From assembly GCF_046592965.1 (NCBI RefSeq), contig NZ_JBISBV010000006.1, forward strand, positions 1 to 64,000: 64,000 bases of DNA. Reading direction: 5' to 3'. The position numbers and the translations under genes are program-made. Source of the stretch: Marivita sp046592965 (GTDB taxonomy: Bacteria > Pseudomonadota > Alphaproteobacteria > Rhodobacterales > Rhodobacteraceae). Below are positions 1 through 8,680 of the stretch, one piece after another. Within the stretch, counting starts at the first letter, position 1; every line of letters starts with the position of its first letter. The notes under the pieces are model-generated. The model did no database searches. It was not told the DNA's origin and was given only the letters and a program-made list of their open reading frames with translations.

Positions 1-149
1 GCCGCCTCGGCCCAGAACGCCTCGGGCTCGGACACCGAACGCGCATACATCTCCTCGTACCGCGCCGCATCAACATGCGCGTTCGATACGATGTCGGAGG
101 ATGGCGGGTAGAGGCCTGTCGTCGTGTCGGTGTTGGATTTGTCAGTCAT
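1..149 (-). CDS. acs: Acetyl-CoA synthetase, N-terminal fragment
   Basis: The first ~49 codons of a leftward gene that leaves the window on the left. The product has the typical Acs N-terminal pattern: a short polar leader, YPPS, then an alpha-helical segment reading AARYEEMYARS, then EPEAFWAE. Acs activates acetate to acetyl-CoA through acetyl-adenylate in the cytoplasm. The ATG is preceded by a GGGAG ribosome-binding site about 10 bases upstream. The adenylate-forming core lies outside the window, so the family call rests on the N-terminus only. A second acetate route (pta-ackA) lies in the same window. Confidence 0.8.
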   Translation of the reverse strand, partial: MTDKSNTDTTTGLYPPSSDIVSNAHVDAARYEEMYARSVSEPEAFWAEA

Positions 150-266
150 CGGTTTCAAACTCCCTCTCATCGCCCGATGCAGATCAGGCGCTCCAGACTG
201 CGATCACTTCGGTGTTATCGCGACTTGTCGTGATCATAGAGGAATGTGAAAACAAATAAATAAGTA

Positions 267-317
267 TTTGTAAAACATGCACTTAGCTGTAAAAAATTTG
301 CAATAATCCATGCAAAA
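267..317. promoter_or_regulatory. AT-rich segment with TTTGYAAA-like repeats upstream of acs
   Basis: Within an AT-rich stretch of the acs-ade gap there is TTTGTAAA at 267-274, TTTGCAAT at 297-304 and ATGCAAAA ending at 317. RamB/ScfR-type regulators of acetate metabolism bind TTTGCAAA-like sites. The location about 120-170 bases upstream of acs fits, but the matches are short and AT-rich DNA gives them easily. This is only a suggestion. Confidence 0.3.
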
Positions 318-547
318 CTGAAAAATATTTAACAGGACGCAACGTAACGTCCTCAAAAGTCTCAAATTTTGATCCGGCGCGCAAAGGCTCAAATCGGGTA
401 CCTGTGACCTGTCGGGGCCGCAGCGTTACCGAAACGGAAGGTGTGACATAGTGAACCGGTATGCCATCGTATGCCGTTATTGTCGCGCATGATCCGCCAG
501 TGGCGACTCAGGCGGGTCCGGGCCTTTGTGGGGTCGCCTCAGGGTTG

Positions 548-557
548 TTAGCGCTAA
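548..557. promoter_or_regulatory. LacI-type palindrome TTAGCGCTAA upstream of ade
   Basis: A perfect 10-base palindrome with the central CG typical of LacI-family operators, about 70 bases before the ade start. The same core occurs, extended to 12 bases, in front of edd (60376-60387). No LacI regulator is encoded in the window. Confidence 0.4.
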
Positions 558-560
558 TTT

Positions 561-582
561 CCACTGTGGTCCGACACAGTGG
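561..582 (+). promoter_or_regulatory. Inverted repeat in the ade leader
   Basis: Arms CCACTGTG and CACAGTGG pair perfectly over 8 bp around a 6-base loop, ending 43 bases before the ade ATG. It could be an operator or an mRNA leader hairpin. No T-run follows, so it is not a terminator. Confidence 0.4.
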
Positions 583-625
583 TCTGGGATAACGTCACGT
601 CCGGAACGATCGCAAGGGAAATTGT

Positions 626-2329
626 ATGACTGGCAAGGATGGTCTCGAACGCCGCATTGCGGTTGGCCGCGGGGACGCGCCCGCCGATCTGGTTCTGCGT
701 GGGGCGAGAACCCTCGACCTCGTGACAGGTGCCCTGCTCGAGGGCGATGTGGCGATTTGCGATGGCATGATTGCGGGAACCTGCGCCGCATACGAGGGCG
801 TGCAGACACGCGACCTGTCGGGGCTGACGCTTGTTCCGGGCTTCATCGACACGCATTTGCACATCGAAAGCTCGCTGGTGACACCGTTCGAATTCGATCG
901 CTGCGTTGCGCCGCATGGGGTGACGACGGCGATTTGCGATCCGCACGAGATTGCCAACGTGATCGGCGCTGAGGGCATCCGCTATTTCCAGCGCGCCAGT
1001 GAACACACGCTGATGGACATCCGCGTGCAGCTGTCCTCCTGCGTGCCCTCGACCCATATGGAAACGGCGGGCGCGGCGTTGTCGGCGGCTGACTTGGCGG
1101 AGTTGCGCGGGCATCCTTCGGGGATCGGGCTGGCCGAGTTCATGAATTATCCCGGCGTGATACACCGCGACCCGGATGTCATGGACAAGCTGCGGTTGTT
1201 TGAGGGCGGCCATGTCGACGGCCATTGCCCGCAGCTTTCGGGGCGCGATCTGAACGCCTATATCGCCGCCGGAATTTCGACCGAGCATGAGGCGACCACC
1301 GCCGAGGAAGCGCGCGAGAAGCTGCAAAAGGGGATGCGGGTGCTGATCCGCGAGGGGTCGGTTTCCAAGGATTTGCACGCCCTGCAACCGCTGCTGACGG
1401 AGCGCACCGCCCCGTATATGTGCCTGTGCACGGATGATCGCAATCCGCTGGATATCGGTGAGGAGGGGCATCTGGATTACATGATCCGCACGCTGATCGG
1501 GCTGGGAACGCCAGCGCTGGCGGCCTATCGCGCCGCGTCGCTGTCGGCAGCGGAGGCGTTCGGGCTGAAGGATCGCGGGCTGATCGCGCCGGGCAAGCGC
1601 GCAGATATCGTCGCGGTCGGATCGCTGGAGGCGTGCGATGTGCGCGCGGTGTTCTGTGGCGGGGTCGAGGCGACGGCGGAAGCCTTCGCGGCGCGCGGCA
1701 CGGTGGCGCCGGTGGCGCGGAGATCTGTTCATGCGCGCGCGTTGGAGGCGGAGGATTTCCGCAGCGGGGCCAATAAGGCGGAGACGGATGTGATCGGGAT
1801 CATGGAGGGCAAGATCCTCACCGAACATCTGCGCGAGGACATCGCGGTGGAGGATGGCGACAAGCGCCCCGATCCGGCGCGCGATCTGATCCGCATCGCG
1901 GTGATCGAGCGGCATGGGAAAAACGGCAATATCGCGACGGGCTTTGTGCGCGGGTTCGGGTTGCAGCGCGGGGCGATTGCCTCGACCGTATGCCACGATC
2001 ATCACAACATCGCTTGCGTCGGGGTCGATTACGCGGACATGGCGCTGGCGGCGAACCGGCTGGGCGAGATCGAGGGCGGCTTTGTCGTCGCGTCGGGCGG
2101 CGAGGTTCTGGCGGAACTGGCGCTGCCGGTGGCGGGGCTGATGAGCCTTGAGCCGTTCGAGACGGTGCGCGCATCGCTGGAACAGCTGCGCCGCGCCGCG
2201 CGGGGGCTGGGCGTGACGCTGAACGAGCCGTTCCTGCAACTGGCCTTTCTGGCGCTGCCGGTCATTCCGGCGCTCAAGATCACCGACCGGGGGATGGTCG
2301 ATGTGGTGAAGTTCGAGATTATCGCGTGA
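626..2329 (+). CDS. ade: Adenine deaminase
   Basis: A 567-residue amidohydrolase of the bacterial Ade type, which converts adenine to hypoxanthine and ammonia in purine salvage and catabolism. The metal-binding signature GFIDTHLHIESS lies near residue 75. The segments ICDPHEIANV and GHCPQLSG follow, and the Ade-specific C-terminal domain contains TVCHDHHN. Length fits the family (about 560-600). The ATG at 626 follows an AAGGGAAA ribosome-binding site. The 3' end overlaps the convergent aroA by 11 bases. Its product hypoxanthine would feed the xdhABC system encoded at 24.6-28.5 kb. Confidence 0.93.
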   Translation: MTGKDGLERRIAVGRGDAPADLVLRGARTLDLVTGALLEGDVAICDGMIAGTCAAYEGVQTRDLSGLTLVPGFIDTHLHIESSLVTPFEFDRCVAPHGVTTAICDPHEIANVIGAEGIRYFQRASEHTLMDIRVQLSSCVPSTHMETAGAALSAADLAELRGHPSGIGLAEFMNYPGVIHRDPDVMDKLRLFEGGHVDGHCPQLSGRDLNAYIAAGISTEHEATTAEEAREKLQKGMRVLIREGSVSKDLHALQPLLTERTAPYMCLCTDDRNPLDIGEEGHLDYMIRTLIGLGTPALAAYRAASLSAAEAFGLKDRGLIAPGKRADIVAVGSLEACDVRAVFCGGVEATAEAFAARGTVAPVARRSVHARALEAEDFRSGANKAETDVIGIMEGKILTEHLREDIAVEDGDKRPDPARDLIRIAVIERHGKNGNIATGFVRGFGLQRGAIASTVCHDHHNIACVGVDYADMALAANRLGEIEGGFVVASGGEVLAELALPVAGLMSLEPFETVRASLEQLRRAARGLGVTLNEPFLQLAFLALPVIPALKITDRGMVDVVKFEIIA

Positions 2330-3578
2330 TCTCCACCTCTACGCCAAGGCTGCGTAGCACGTGCCAGTAGGCGGGGAAGGTCTTGGAGACGCAATCCGGG
2401 TCTTCGATCTTGACGCCGTGAATGCGCAGCGCGGCGAGGGCGAAGCTCATGGCGATGCGGTGGTCGGCATGGCTGTCGATCAGGCAGTCGCGGGTTTTCC
2501 CGGCCAGATCGGGGCGGGCGTGGACGATCAGGTCGTCGCCTTCGACGCTTGCCAGATCGGGGTCGATCCGCGTCAGCCCTTGATGCACGGCGGCGATGCG
2601 GTCGCATTCCTTGACGCGCAGGTTCTCGATGCCCGTAAAGCGGACGAGGGTATTGTTGAAGGCGGCCAGAACGGCCAGCGTCGGGATGGCGTCCTGCATC
2701 TGGGCGCCGTGGATCTCGGGCGGCATGTCGGGGAAAGCGGCGATGATCGCGTGCGCCTTGGCGTCGGGCTGGTTCATGTCCTCGGGCGCGGTGCCGATGT
2801 CGATCCGCCCGCCGGTGAGCGCCTCGGCGGCCCAGAGATAGGTGGCGGCGCTGGCGTCGGGTTCGATGGCGTAATCGGTCGCGGTGTAGTCTGTGGGCTG
2901 GATCGTGATCTCGGCGTCCGACGGAAAGTCCACCTGCGCTCCGAAGGCGCGCATGACGGCGGCGGTGATGTGAAGATAGCCGACCGCGCCGATCTTGCCA
3001 CCGCCGATGCGGATGCGGGTGGGCGCGTCGCCCATCGCGGCGAGCATCATGATGGCCGAGATATACTGGCTTGACAGGGTGCCGCTCACCTCGATCTCGC
3101 CGGGCTGGAAGCGGCCTGTGCCGTGCACCGTGACAGGCGGGCAGCCGGTCGGCGCGGTCGCATCGACACCGATTGCGCGCAGCGTGTCGAGAAGCGGCGC
3201 GATGGGGCGTTTCTGCATGTGCTCGTCGCCTGTCAGGACTGTGGTGCCGTCCACAAGCGCAACAGCGGCGGTGAGGAAGCGCATGGCGGTTCCGGCATTG
3301 CCGAGAAACAGCGGCTCTGACGCGGGGCGCAGCGCGCCGGTTCCGGTCACGCTGACCGTCGTTTCGTCTGTTTCGGTGATTTCCACACCCATCGCGCGCA
3401 GGGCGGTCATCATGTACCGGGTGTCATCGCTGCGCAGAATGCCGCTCAAGCGGCTGGTGCCGCGTGCCAGCCCTGCCACAAGCAGCGCCCTGTTGGTGAC
3501 GGATTTCGACCCCGGCAAGGTGACCTCTCCGGTCAGGGGTGTAGTGACGGGGGTGATCGTGGCAATCGGCAGGGTCAT
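2319..3578 (-). CDS. aroA: 3-phosphoshikimate 1-carboxyvinyltransferase (EPSP synthase)
   Basis: A 419-residue EPSP synthase, which joins shikimate-3-phosphate and phosphoenolpyruvate in the shikimate pathway to aromatic amino acids. Visible hallmarks are the N-terminal LPGSKSVTNRALL, the LFLGNAGTAMRFLTAA loop that binds PEP, the QKRPIAPLLD segment, and the C-terminal DCLIDSHADHRIAMSFA. The two-domain, tandemly repeated inside-out barrel length is normal. The GNAGTAMR loop is that of a typical class I enzyme. The 3' end overlaps ade tail to tail, leaving no room for a separate terminator. Confidence 0.95.
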   Translation of the reverse strand: MTLPIATITPVTTPLTGEVTLPGSKSVTNRALLVAGLARGTSRLSGILRSDDTRYMMTALRAMGVEITETDETTVSVTGTGALRPASEPLFLGNAGTAMRFLTAAVALVDGTTVLTGDEHMQKRPIAPLLDTLRAIGVDATAPTGCPPVTVHGTGRFQPGEIEVSGTLSSQYISAIMMLAAMGDAPTRIRIGGGKIGAVGYLHITAAVMRAFGAQVDFPSDAEITIQPTDYTATDYAIEPDASAATYLWAAEALTGGRIDIGTAPEDMNQPDAKAHAIIAAFPDMPPEIHGAQMQDAIPTLAVLAAFNNTLVRFTGIENLRVKECDRIAAVHQGLTRIDPDLASVEGDDLIVHARPDLAGKTRDCLIDSHADHRIAMSFALAALRIHGVKIEDPDCVSKTFPAYWHVLRSLGVEVEITR

Positions 3579-3755
3579 GGTCGCGGCTCCGGGCGGATGG
3601 TCGGGGTGGGTTTACGGCATTTGCCGCAGGTCGCAATCGGAAAGTCTCGGAGCACGTCGTTGATCGGGCGACCGCCTTCAGGACGCTGCTTGACCGCACC
3701 GGAGCGAGACGGCCTAATGAGCGCGCGCGGTCCTGCGCAGGGATAAGGCAAAGCG

Positions 3756-4700
3756 ATGACCACAGACACCAGCCACACCACACATGACGCCGAAGAGGAT
3801 GCGCGCAACCGCGATATCCGGATCTATATCAATGGCGAACTGTTTCACCGCGATGAGGCGAAGGTCTCGGTCTATGATTCCGGCTTCCTGCTGGGCGACG
3901 GCATGTGGGAGGGGATGCGGCTGTACGACGGGCATTGGGCGTTTTTCGACGCACATATGGATCGCTTTTTCGATAGCTGCCATGCGGTCGGCCTTGACGT
4001 CGGCATGGACCGTGCGAGCGTTGCCGAGGCGTTGCGCATGACGGCCGAGGCGAACGGGATGACCACCGATGTGCATTGCCGCATGATGCTGACGCGCGGG
4101 ATCAAGGACAAGCCGTTCCAGCATCCGCGCCTGTCGCGGTCCGGTCCGACGCTGGTGATCATCATGGAGCATTCGAAACCGGCCCACAGTTTGCAAAGCC
4201 ACGGCATCCGACTGGCGTCGGTGCCGCAGGTGCGGGGCTTGCCGCATTCCCAGGACGCCAAGTTCAACAGCCATTCCAAGCTCAACTGCGTGATCGCCTG
4301 TATGCAGGCCGAGGCGGCGGGCGCGGATGAGGCGCTGATGCTTGATCCGCACGGGTTTGTGAACACCACCAACGCGTGCAACTTTTTCATCGTGCGCAAG
4401 GGCGAGGTTTGGACATCGACGGGAGATTACTGCATGAACGGCGTCACCCGCGCCAACGTGATCGAGCTGTGCCGCGCCAATGGCATTCCGTGTCGGGAAA
4501 AGAACTTTTCGCTCTATGAGGCCTATTCCGCCGACGAAGCGTTCCTGACCGGATCGTTCGGGGCGCAGACACCGGTCGCGTCGATCGACAGCAAGGAGAT
4601 CGGCACCGGGGCGCGTCCGCTCACCACGCATCTGCGCGCGCTCTATCACGAGGCCATCGCCAAGGATATCGCCCGGCAGGCTGCCGCGCTGACGGAGTGA
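3756..4700 (+). CDS. Class IV aminotransferase (branched-chain/D-amino-acid type)
   Basis: A 314-residue PLP enzyme of fold type IV. Near the N-terminus are IYINGELF and the conserved block VSVYDSGFLLGDGMWEG. The SHSKLNCVIA segment carries the expected PLP-lysine region. DEALMLDPHGFVNTTNACNFFIV gives the conserved glycine/asparagine pocket, and the segment after NGVTR is usual for BCAT/DAAT proteins. Substrate cannot be fixed from sequence: branched-chain amino acids, D-amino acids or an aminodeoxychorismate-like compound are possible. It stands alone and is divergent from aroA. Confidence 0.8.
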   Translation: MTTDTSHTTHDAEEDARNRDIRIYINGELFHRDEAKVSVYDSGFLLGDGMWEGMRLYDGHWAFFDAHMDRFFDSCHAVGLDVGMDRASVAEALRMTAEANGMTTDVHCRMMLTRGIKDKPFQHPRLSRSGPTLVIIMEHSKPAHSLQSHGIRLASVPQVRGLPHSQDAKFNSHSKLNCVIACMQAEAAGADEALMLDPHGFVNTTNACNFFIVRKGEVWTSTGDYCMNGVTRANVIELCRANGIPCREKNFSLYEAYSADEAFLTGSFGAQTPVASIDSKEIGTGARPLTTHLRALYHEAIAKDIARQAAALTE

Positions 4701-4739
4701 ACCTTACGCGACCGTGGTGCTGACGGTCTTGGCGTGATG

Positions 4740-4753
4740 TTGACCCGTATCAA
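4740..4753. promoter_or_regulatory. FNR-like box upstream of ftsH (TTGAC-CCGT-ATCAA)
   Basis: One mismatch from the Fnr/FixK consensus TTGAT-N4-ATCAA, centred about 73 bases before the ftsH ATG. It has the same 5-4-5 geometry as the TTAAC-N4-GTTAA repeats at 6675, 11709 and 11765. It may be an operator for a Crp/Fnr-family regulator such as the one at 19410-20150. Confidence 0.5.
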
Positions 4754-4819
4754 TACATCTCGGATCCGCGTGCGCTAACCTGCCGTTTGGAAGCCATCTG
4801 GCCACATCGGAGCACCGGC

Positions 4820-6658
4820 ATGAAACGCGAAACACAAATCAACGTCTGGTACATCCTGCTCGCGGTGATGGGCGTTGTCTTTATCCGCGATCTGTGGGTG
4901 CAGAGCCAGACCATCGAGGCCATCCCCTACAGTGCCTTCGTGCGAGACCTCGAAGCGGGACGGATCCAGGAGGTGATCGTCGGCTCGGACACGATCAAGG
5001 GAACCTTCGCAGAGCCGCAGGACGGTAAGACCGGGTTTGTCACCACCGCAGTGTCGCCCGATCTGGCCGACCGACTGAGCGAAACGGACGTGACCTATAC
5101 CGGCGCGGTTGAGAACACCTGGTTCACCACGCTGCTGTCCTGGGTTCTGCCGGCGCTGTTCTTTGTCGGGATCTGGATGTTCGCAATCCGCCGGATGGGC
5201 GGCGGGCAAGGCGTTGGCGGGCTCATGTCGGTCGGCAAGAGCAAGGCCAAGGTCTATGTCGAGACAGACACCAAGGTCACCTTTGCCGACGTTGCGGGCG
5301 TCGATGAGGCCAAGACCGAACTACAGGAGATCATCGACTTTCTGAAGGATCCCGCAGGCTATGGCAGTCTTGGCGCACGCATGCCCAAGGGCATTCTATT
5401 GGTCGGCCCTCCGGGCACCGGCAAGACGTTGCTGGCGCGAGCCGTGGCGGGGGAGGCGGGGGTGCCGTTCTATTCCATTTCCGGGTCCGAATTTGTCGAG
5501 ATGTTTGTTGGCGTCGGCGCGGCGCGGGTGCGCGATCTTTTTGAGCAGGCGCGGCTTGCGGCTCCGGCAATCATCTTCATCGACGAGTTGGACGCGCTGG
5601 GGCGCGCCCGTGGCACCGGCGCGATCCAGGGCGGCAATGACGAGCGCGAGCAGACCCTGAACCAGCTTCTGTCAGAGCTTGACGGGTTTGATCCGAGCGA
5701 GGGCGTTGTGCTGCTGTCTGCAACCAACCGTCCCGAGATCCTTGATCCGGCACTGTTGCGTGCGGGGCGGTTCGATCGGCAGGTGCTGGTCGATCGTCCT
5801 GACCGCAAGGGGCGAATCCAGATCCTGAAGGTGCATCTGAAGAAGATCGTGCTGGCCGAGGGGTTGGAACTGGACAGCATCGCCGCGCTGACCACCGGCT
5901 TTTCCGGTGCCGATCTGGCCAACCTGGTGAACGAAGCCGCGCTTTTGGCAACACGCCGACGGGCCGATGTGGTCGAGATGACGGATTTCACCCACGCCAT
6001 CGAACGCATCGTCGCCGGTCTGGAAAAGCGCAACCGGCTGATCAATCCGCGCGAACGCCGGATCGTGGCGTATCACGAGATGGGACATGCGTTGGTGAGC
6101 ATGGCGCTGCCGGGAGTGGACACTGTTCACAAGGTGTCGATCATTCCGCGCGGCATCGGAGCGCTGGGCTACACGATCCAGAGGCCGACGGAGGACCGCT
6201 TCCTGATGACCGAACGCGAATTGCGCGACAAGATCGCGGTGCTCATGGGTGGGCGCGCTGCGGAAAAGCTGGTGTTCGATCACCTGTCCACAGGCGCCGC
6301 CGACGATCTGGCGCGGGCGACCGATATCGCGCGCTCGATGGTGGCGCGTTACGGGATGGACGCCGATCTCGGCAATGTCAGCTACGAGGCCGAGCGATCC
6401 AATTTCCTGAACGGCCAGACCCCGCGCTATGTCGAGCGCAGCTATAGCGAGGCGACGGCCGAGGCGATGGACCGCGCGGTGCGGGACGTGTTGCAGGAGG
6501 TGTTTGACCAGGCGATGCAGATCCTCACGGCGCATCGGGATATTCTGGACGAAACGGCTGAAAAGCTGCTTGATCTGGAAACCCTGGACGAGGCGGCGCT
6601 GCGCGAGGTCGCGGGCGATATGCGCGGCGAAGACACGCGGGCTGTTCAGGCTGAGTGA
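4820..6658 (+). CDS. ftsH: FtsH-family ATP-dependent zinc metalloprotease
   Basis: A 612-residue membrane AAA protease. A first transmembrane helix lies at about residues 5-20, a small periplasmic domain follows (IPYSAFVRDLEAG), and a second helix at about 100-120 leads into the AAA module. Walker A GPPGTGKT is at 196-203, with the FVEMFVGVGAARVRDLF pore region and a Walker B ending in FIDELDALGR. The zinc site reads HEMGH at 419-423, where canonical FtsH has HEAGH. I start at 4820 rather than an in-frame ATG at 4787, because the upstream residues are not FtsH-like. Its position beside phaC/pta/ackA suggests a stress-island paralogue rather than the housekeeping copy. Confidence 0.9.
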   Translation: MKRETQINVWYILLAVMGVVFIRDLWVQSQTIEAIPYSAFVRDLEAGRIQEVIVGSDTIKGTFAEPQDGKTGFVTTAVSPDLADRLSETDVTYTGAVENTWFTTLLSWVLPALFFVGIWMFAIRRMGGGQGVGGLMSVGKSKAKVYVETDTKVTFADVAGVDEAKTELQEIIDFLKDPAGYGSLGARMPKGILLVGPPGTGKTLLARAVAGEAGVPFYSISGSEFVEMFVGVGAARVRDLFEQARLAAPAIIFIDELDALGRARGTGAIQGGNDEREQTLNQLLSELDGFDPSEGVVLLSATNRPEILDPALLRAGRFDRQVLVDRPDRKGRIQILKVHLKKIVLAEGLELDSIAALTTGFSGADLANLVNEAALLATRRRADVVEMTDFTHAIERIVAGLEKRNRLINPRERRIVAYHEMGHALVSMALPGVDTVHKVSIIPRGIGALGYTIQRPTEDRFLMTERELRDKIAVLMGGRAAEKLVFDHLSTGAADDLARATDIARSMVARYGMDADLGNVSYEAERSNFLNGQTPRYVERSYSEATAEAMDRAVRDVLQEVFDQAMQILTAHRDILDETAEKLLDLETLDEAALREVAGDMRGEDTRAVQAE

Positions 6659-6674
6659 CGTGTGCATTGCGTGG

Positions 6675-6688
6675 TTAACCGTCGTTAA
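6675..6688. promoter_or_regulatory. Inverted repeat TTAAC-N4-GTTAA upstream of phaC
   Basis: Perfect 5-4-5 inverted repeat (spacer CGTC) about 100 bases before the chosen phaC start. An identical repeat with a different spacer lies at 11765-11778. The geometry is that of Crp/Fnr-family operators. Because two TTAA elements are 6 bases apart, a CtrA-type site (TTAA-N7-TTAAC) is the main alternative. Confidence 0.5.
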
Positions 6689-6780
6689 TGTGCGCGCGGA
6701 CGCATCGGTCTAGGAACGGGTTGAATCGAGATACCGGTCCGACTGCGCGTTGGGCCGGCGATGCCGGAAAGGGACAAGTC

Positions 6781-8667
6781 ATGGCTGACGCCAAGAGGAA
6801 GCCGCAGTCGAAATCCAAGAGCAAGACCGTCGCGCCGACCCAATCGGTGCCCGAGGCTCCGGTTGCGACACCACCCGCAACATCCGAGCGGACGCCGCGC
6901 GATCCGATGTCGCCGGAACTGCGCTTGCGCTGTAACGAGACGGTGCCGGACAATTACAGCACCGAAACGCTGGATCATGCAATCAAGGCGCATCTGGCGC
7001 GCTTGACGCTCGGGATCACGCCCTACGGTCTGTCATCGAGCTTTTTCAACTGGTGGATTCATCTGGCCGGATCGCCTGGCAAGCAGCTGCGACTGGTGGA
7101 AAAAGCCGGTCGCAAGGCCGCGCGCTTTGCCACCGCGACAAGCATGCACGCCCTGAACGGCAGCGCGGCGCCGTGTATTCTGCCCTTGGATTACGACAAG
7201 CGCTTTGATGCGCCGGAATGGCAGCGCTGGCCGTATAATCTGCTCTACCAGAGTTTCCTGCTGACCCAGCAATGGTGGTACCACGCGACCAACAACATCG
7301 ACGGCATGTCGCGCCGTGATGAACGGGTGGTGTCTTTTGCGGCCCGCCAGATGCTCGACATGATGTCACCGTCCAACGGGCTCTGGACCAATCCGGAAGT
7401 GATCGCCCACACCGCGCGCGAGGGCGGTGTCAACCTTGTTCGGGGTGTGCAGAACCTGATCGAGGACTGGGAGCGCACGATGTCGGGCCAGCCGCCGGTG
7501 GGGGCGGAAGACTACCAGCCGGGGCAAGAGGTGGCGGTCACGCCGGGCAAGGTGGTGTGGCGATCACACTTGCTGGAGCTGATCCAGTATGCGCCGCAAA
7601 CCGAAACGGTCGCGCCAGAGCCGATCCTGATCGTGCCGGCGTGGATCATGAAATACTACATCCTCGATCTGTCGGCCCACAATTCGCTGGTGCGCTATCT
7701 GGTCGAGCAGGGCTTTACCGTGTTCATGATCTCCTGGCGCAATCCGGATGCGGGCGACCGCGATCTGGGGATGGCAGAGTATCTGGCAGCAGTCGATGAG
7801 GCGCTGGGAGTGGTGAACGGGATCGTGCCGGACACCAAGGTTCATGGCGTTGGTTATTGCCTTGGTGGCACGCTCTTGTCGGCCAAGGCGGCGCAGATGG
7901 CGCGTGATGGTGACGACCGGCTGAAGACGATGTCGCTGTTCGCCACGCAGACCGATTTCGAAGATCCGGGCGAATTGCAACTCTTCATCAGCGAAAGCCA
8001 GGTCTCGTTCCTTGAGCACATGATGTGGGATCAGGGTTATCTCGATACCAAGCAGATGGCGGGCGCCTTCCAGCTCTTGCGCTCGAACGATCTGATCTGG
8101 TCGCGCTATGTGCATGAATACCTGATGGGCCGGCGTCAGCCGATGTTCGATCTGATGGCATGGAACGCCGATGCGACGCGGATGCCCTACAAGATGCATA
8201 GCGAATATCTGCGCCACATCTTCCTCAACAACGAACTGGCGCAAGGCCAGTACGAGGTTGACGGCAAGCCGGTGGCGCTCAGCGATATCAAGGTGCCGGT
8301 GTTCTGCGTGTCGACAACGGGCGATCACGTCGCGCCGTGGCAGTCGGTTTACAAGCTGCATTTGCTGTCGGACACCGACATCACCTTCGTGCTCACGTCT
8401 GGCGGGCATAACGCAGGCATTGTCAGCGAACCGGGCCACAAGGGGCGCAGCTACCAGATCGCGCATGCGCGTGACGGAGATGCCTATACTCCGCCCGAGG
8501 ACTGGCTTGCGCAGACGCCGATGAAGGACGGGTCATGGTGGGTCGATTTGGTGCATTGGCTACAGGAGCAATCCGGCACGGCCACAAAGCCGCCGAAAAT
8601 GGGACTTGCCGAAAGCCGGGGCTTGCCGTCCAGCGACGCACCGGGCACCTATGTCTTTCAACGTTGA
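6781..8667 (+). CDS. phaC: Class I poly(3-hydroxyalkanoate) synthase
   Basis: A 628-residue alpha/beta-hydrolase-fold polymerase that links (R)-3-hydroxyacyl-CoA into PHA at granule surfaces. The modified lipase box GYCLGG places the nucleophile at Cys360. The acid is Asp515 (TTGDHVAPW) and the general base is His543 (SGGHNAG). The N-terminal ~50 residues are Lys/Pro/Thr-rich and low complexity. Start chosen at 6781 because AAAGGGA lies just upstream; an earlier in-frame ATG at 6688 would add unrelated residues. It is followed closely by pta and ackA, which suggests one transcript for carbon storage and acetate overflow. Confidence 0.93.
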   Translation: MADAKRKPQSKSKSKTVAPTQSVPEAPVATPPATSERTPRDPMSPELRLRCNETVPDNYSTETLDHAIKAHLARLTLGITPYGLSSSFFNWWIHLAGSPGKQLRLVEKAGRKAARFATATSMHALNGSAAPCILPLDYDKRFDAPEWQRWPYNLLYQSFLLTQQWWYHATNNIDGMSRRDERVVSFAARQMLDMMSPSNGLWTNPEVIAHTAREGGVNLVRGVQNLIEDWERTMSGQPPVGAEDYQPGQEVAVTPGKVVWRSHLLELIQYAPQTETVAPEPILIVPAWIMKYYILDLSAHNSLVRYLVEQGFTVFMISWRNPDAGDRDLGMAEYLAAVDEALGVVNGIVPDTKVHGVGYCLGGTLLSAKAAQMARDGDDRLKTMSLFATQTDFEDPGELQLFISESQVSFLEHMMWDQGYLDTKQMAGAFQLLRSNDLIWSRYVHEYLMGRRQPMFDLMAWNADATRMPYKMHSEYLRHIFLNNELAQGQYEVDGKPVALSDIKVPVFCVSTTGDHVAPWQSVYKLHLLSDTDITFVLTSGGHNAGIVSEPGHKGRSYQIAHARDGDAYTPPEDWLAQTPMKDGSWWVDLVHWLQEQSGTATKPPKMGLAESRGLPSSDAPGTYVFQR

Positions 8668-8680
8668 AGGAACGGCCAGA

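Larger units (their letters stand above)
150..625. other. Divergent intergenic region between acs and ade
   Basis: No coding region is supported in these 476 bases. The left half is AT-rich (about 230-345) and probably holds the acs promoter. The right half, leading into ade, contains the palindrome TTAGCGCTAA (548-557) and a hairpin (561-582). I see no riboswitch fold and no tRNA. Confidence 0.6.

Noticed and set aside
554..2239. Long open frame on the minus strand opposite ade
   Set aside because: Arg/His-rich composition typical of antisense frames in GC-rich genes, no recognisable domain, while ade on the plus strand is fully conserved.
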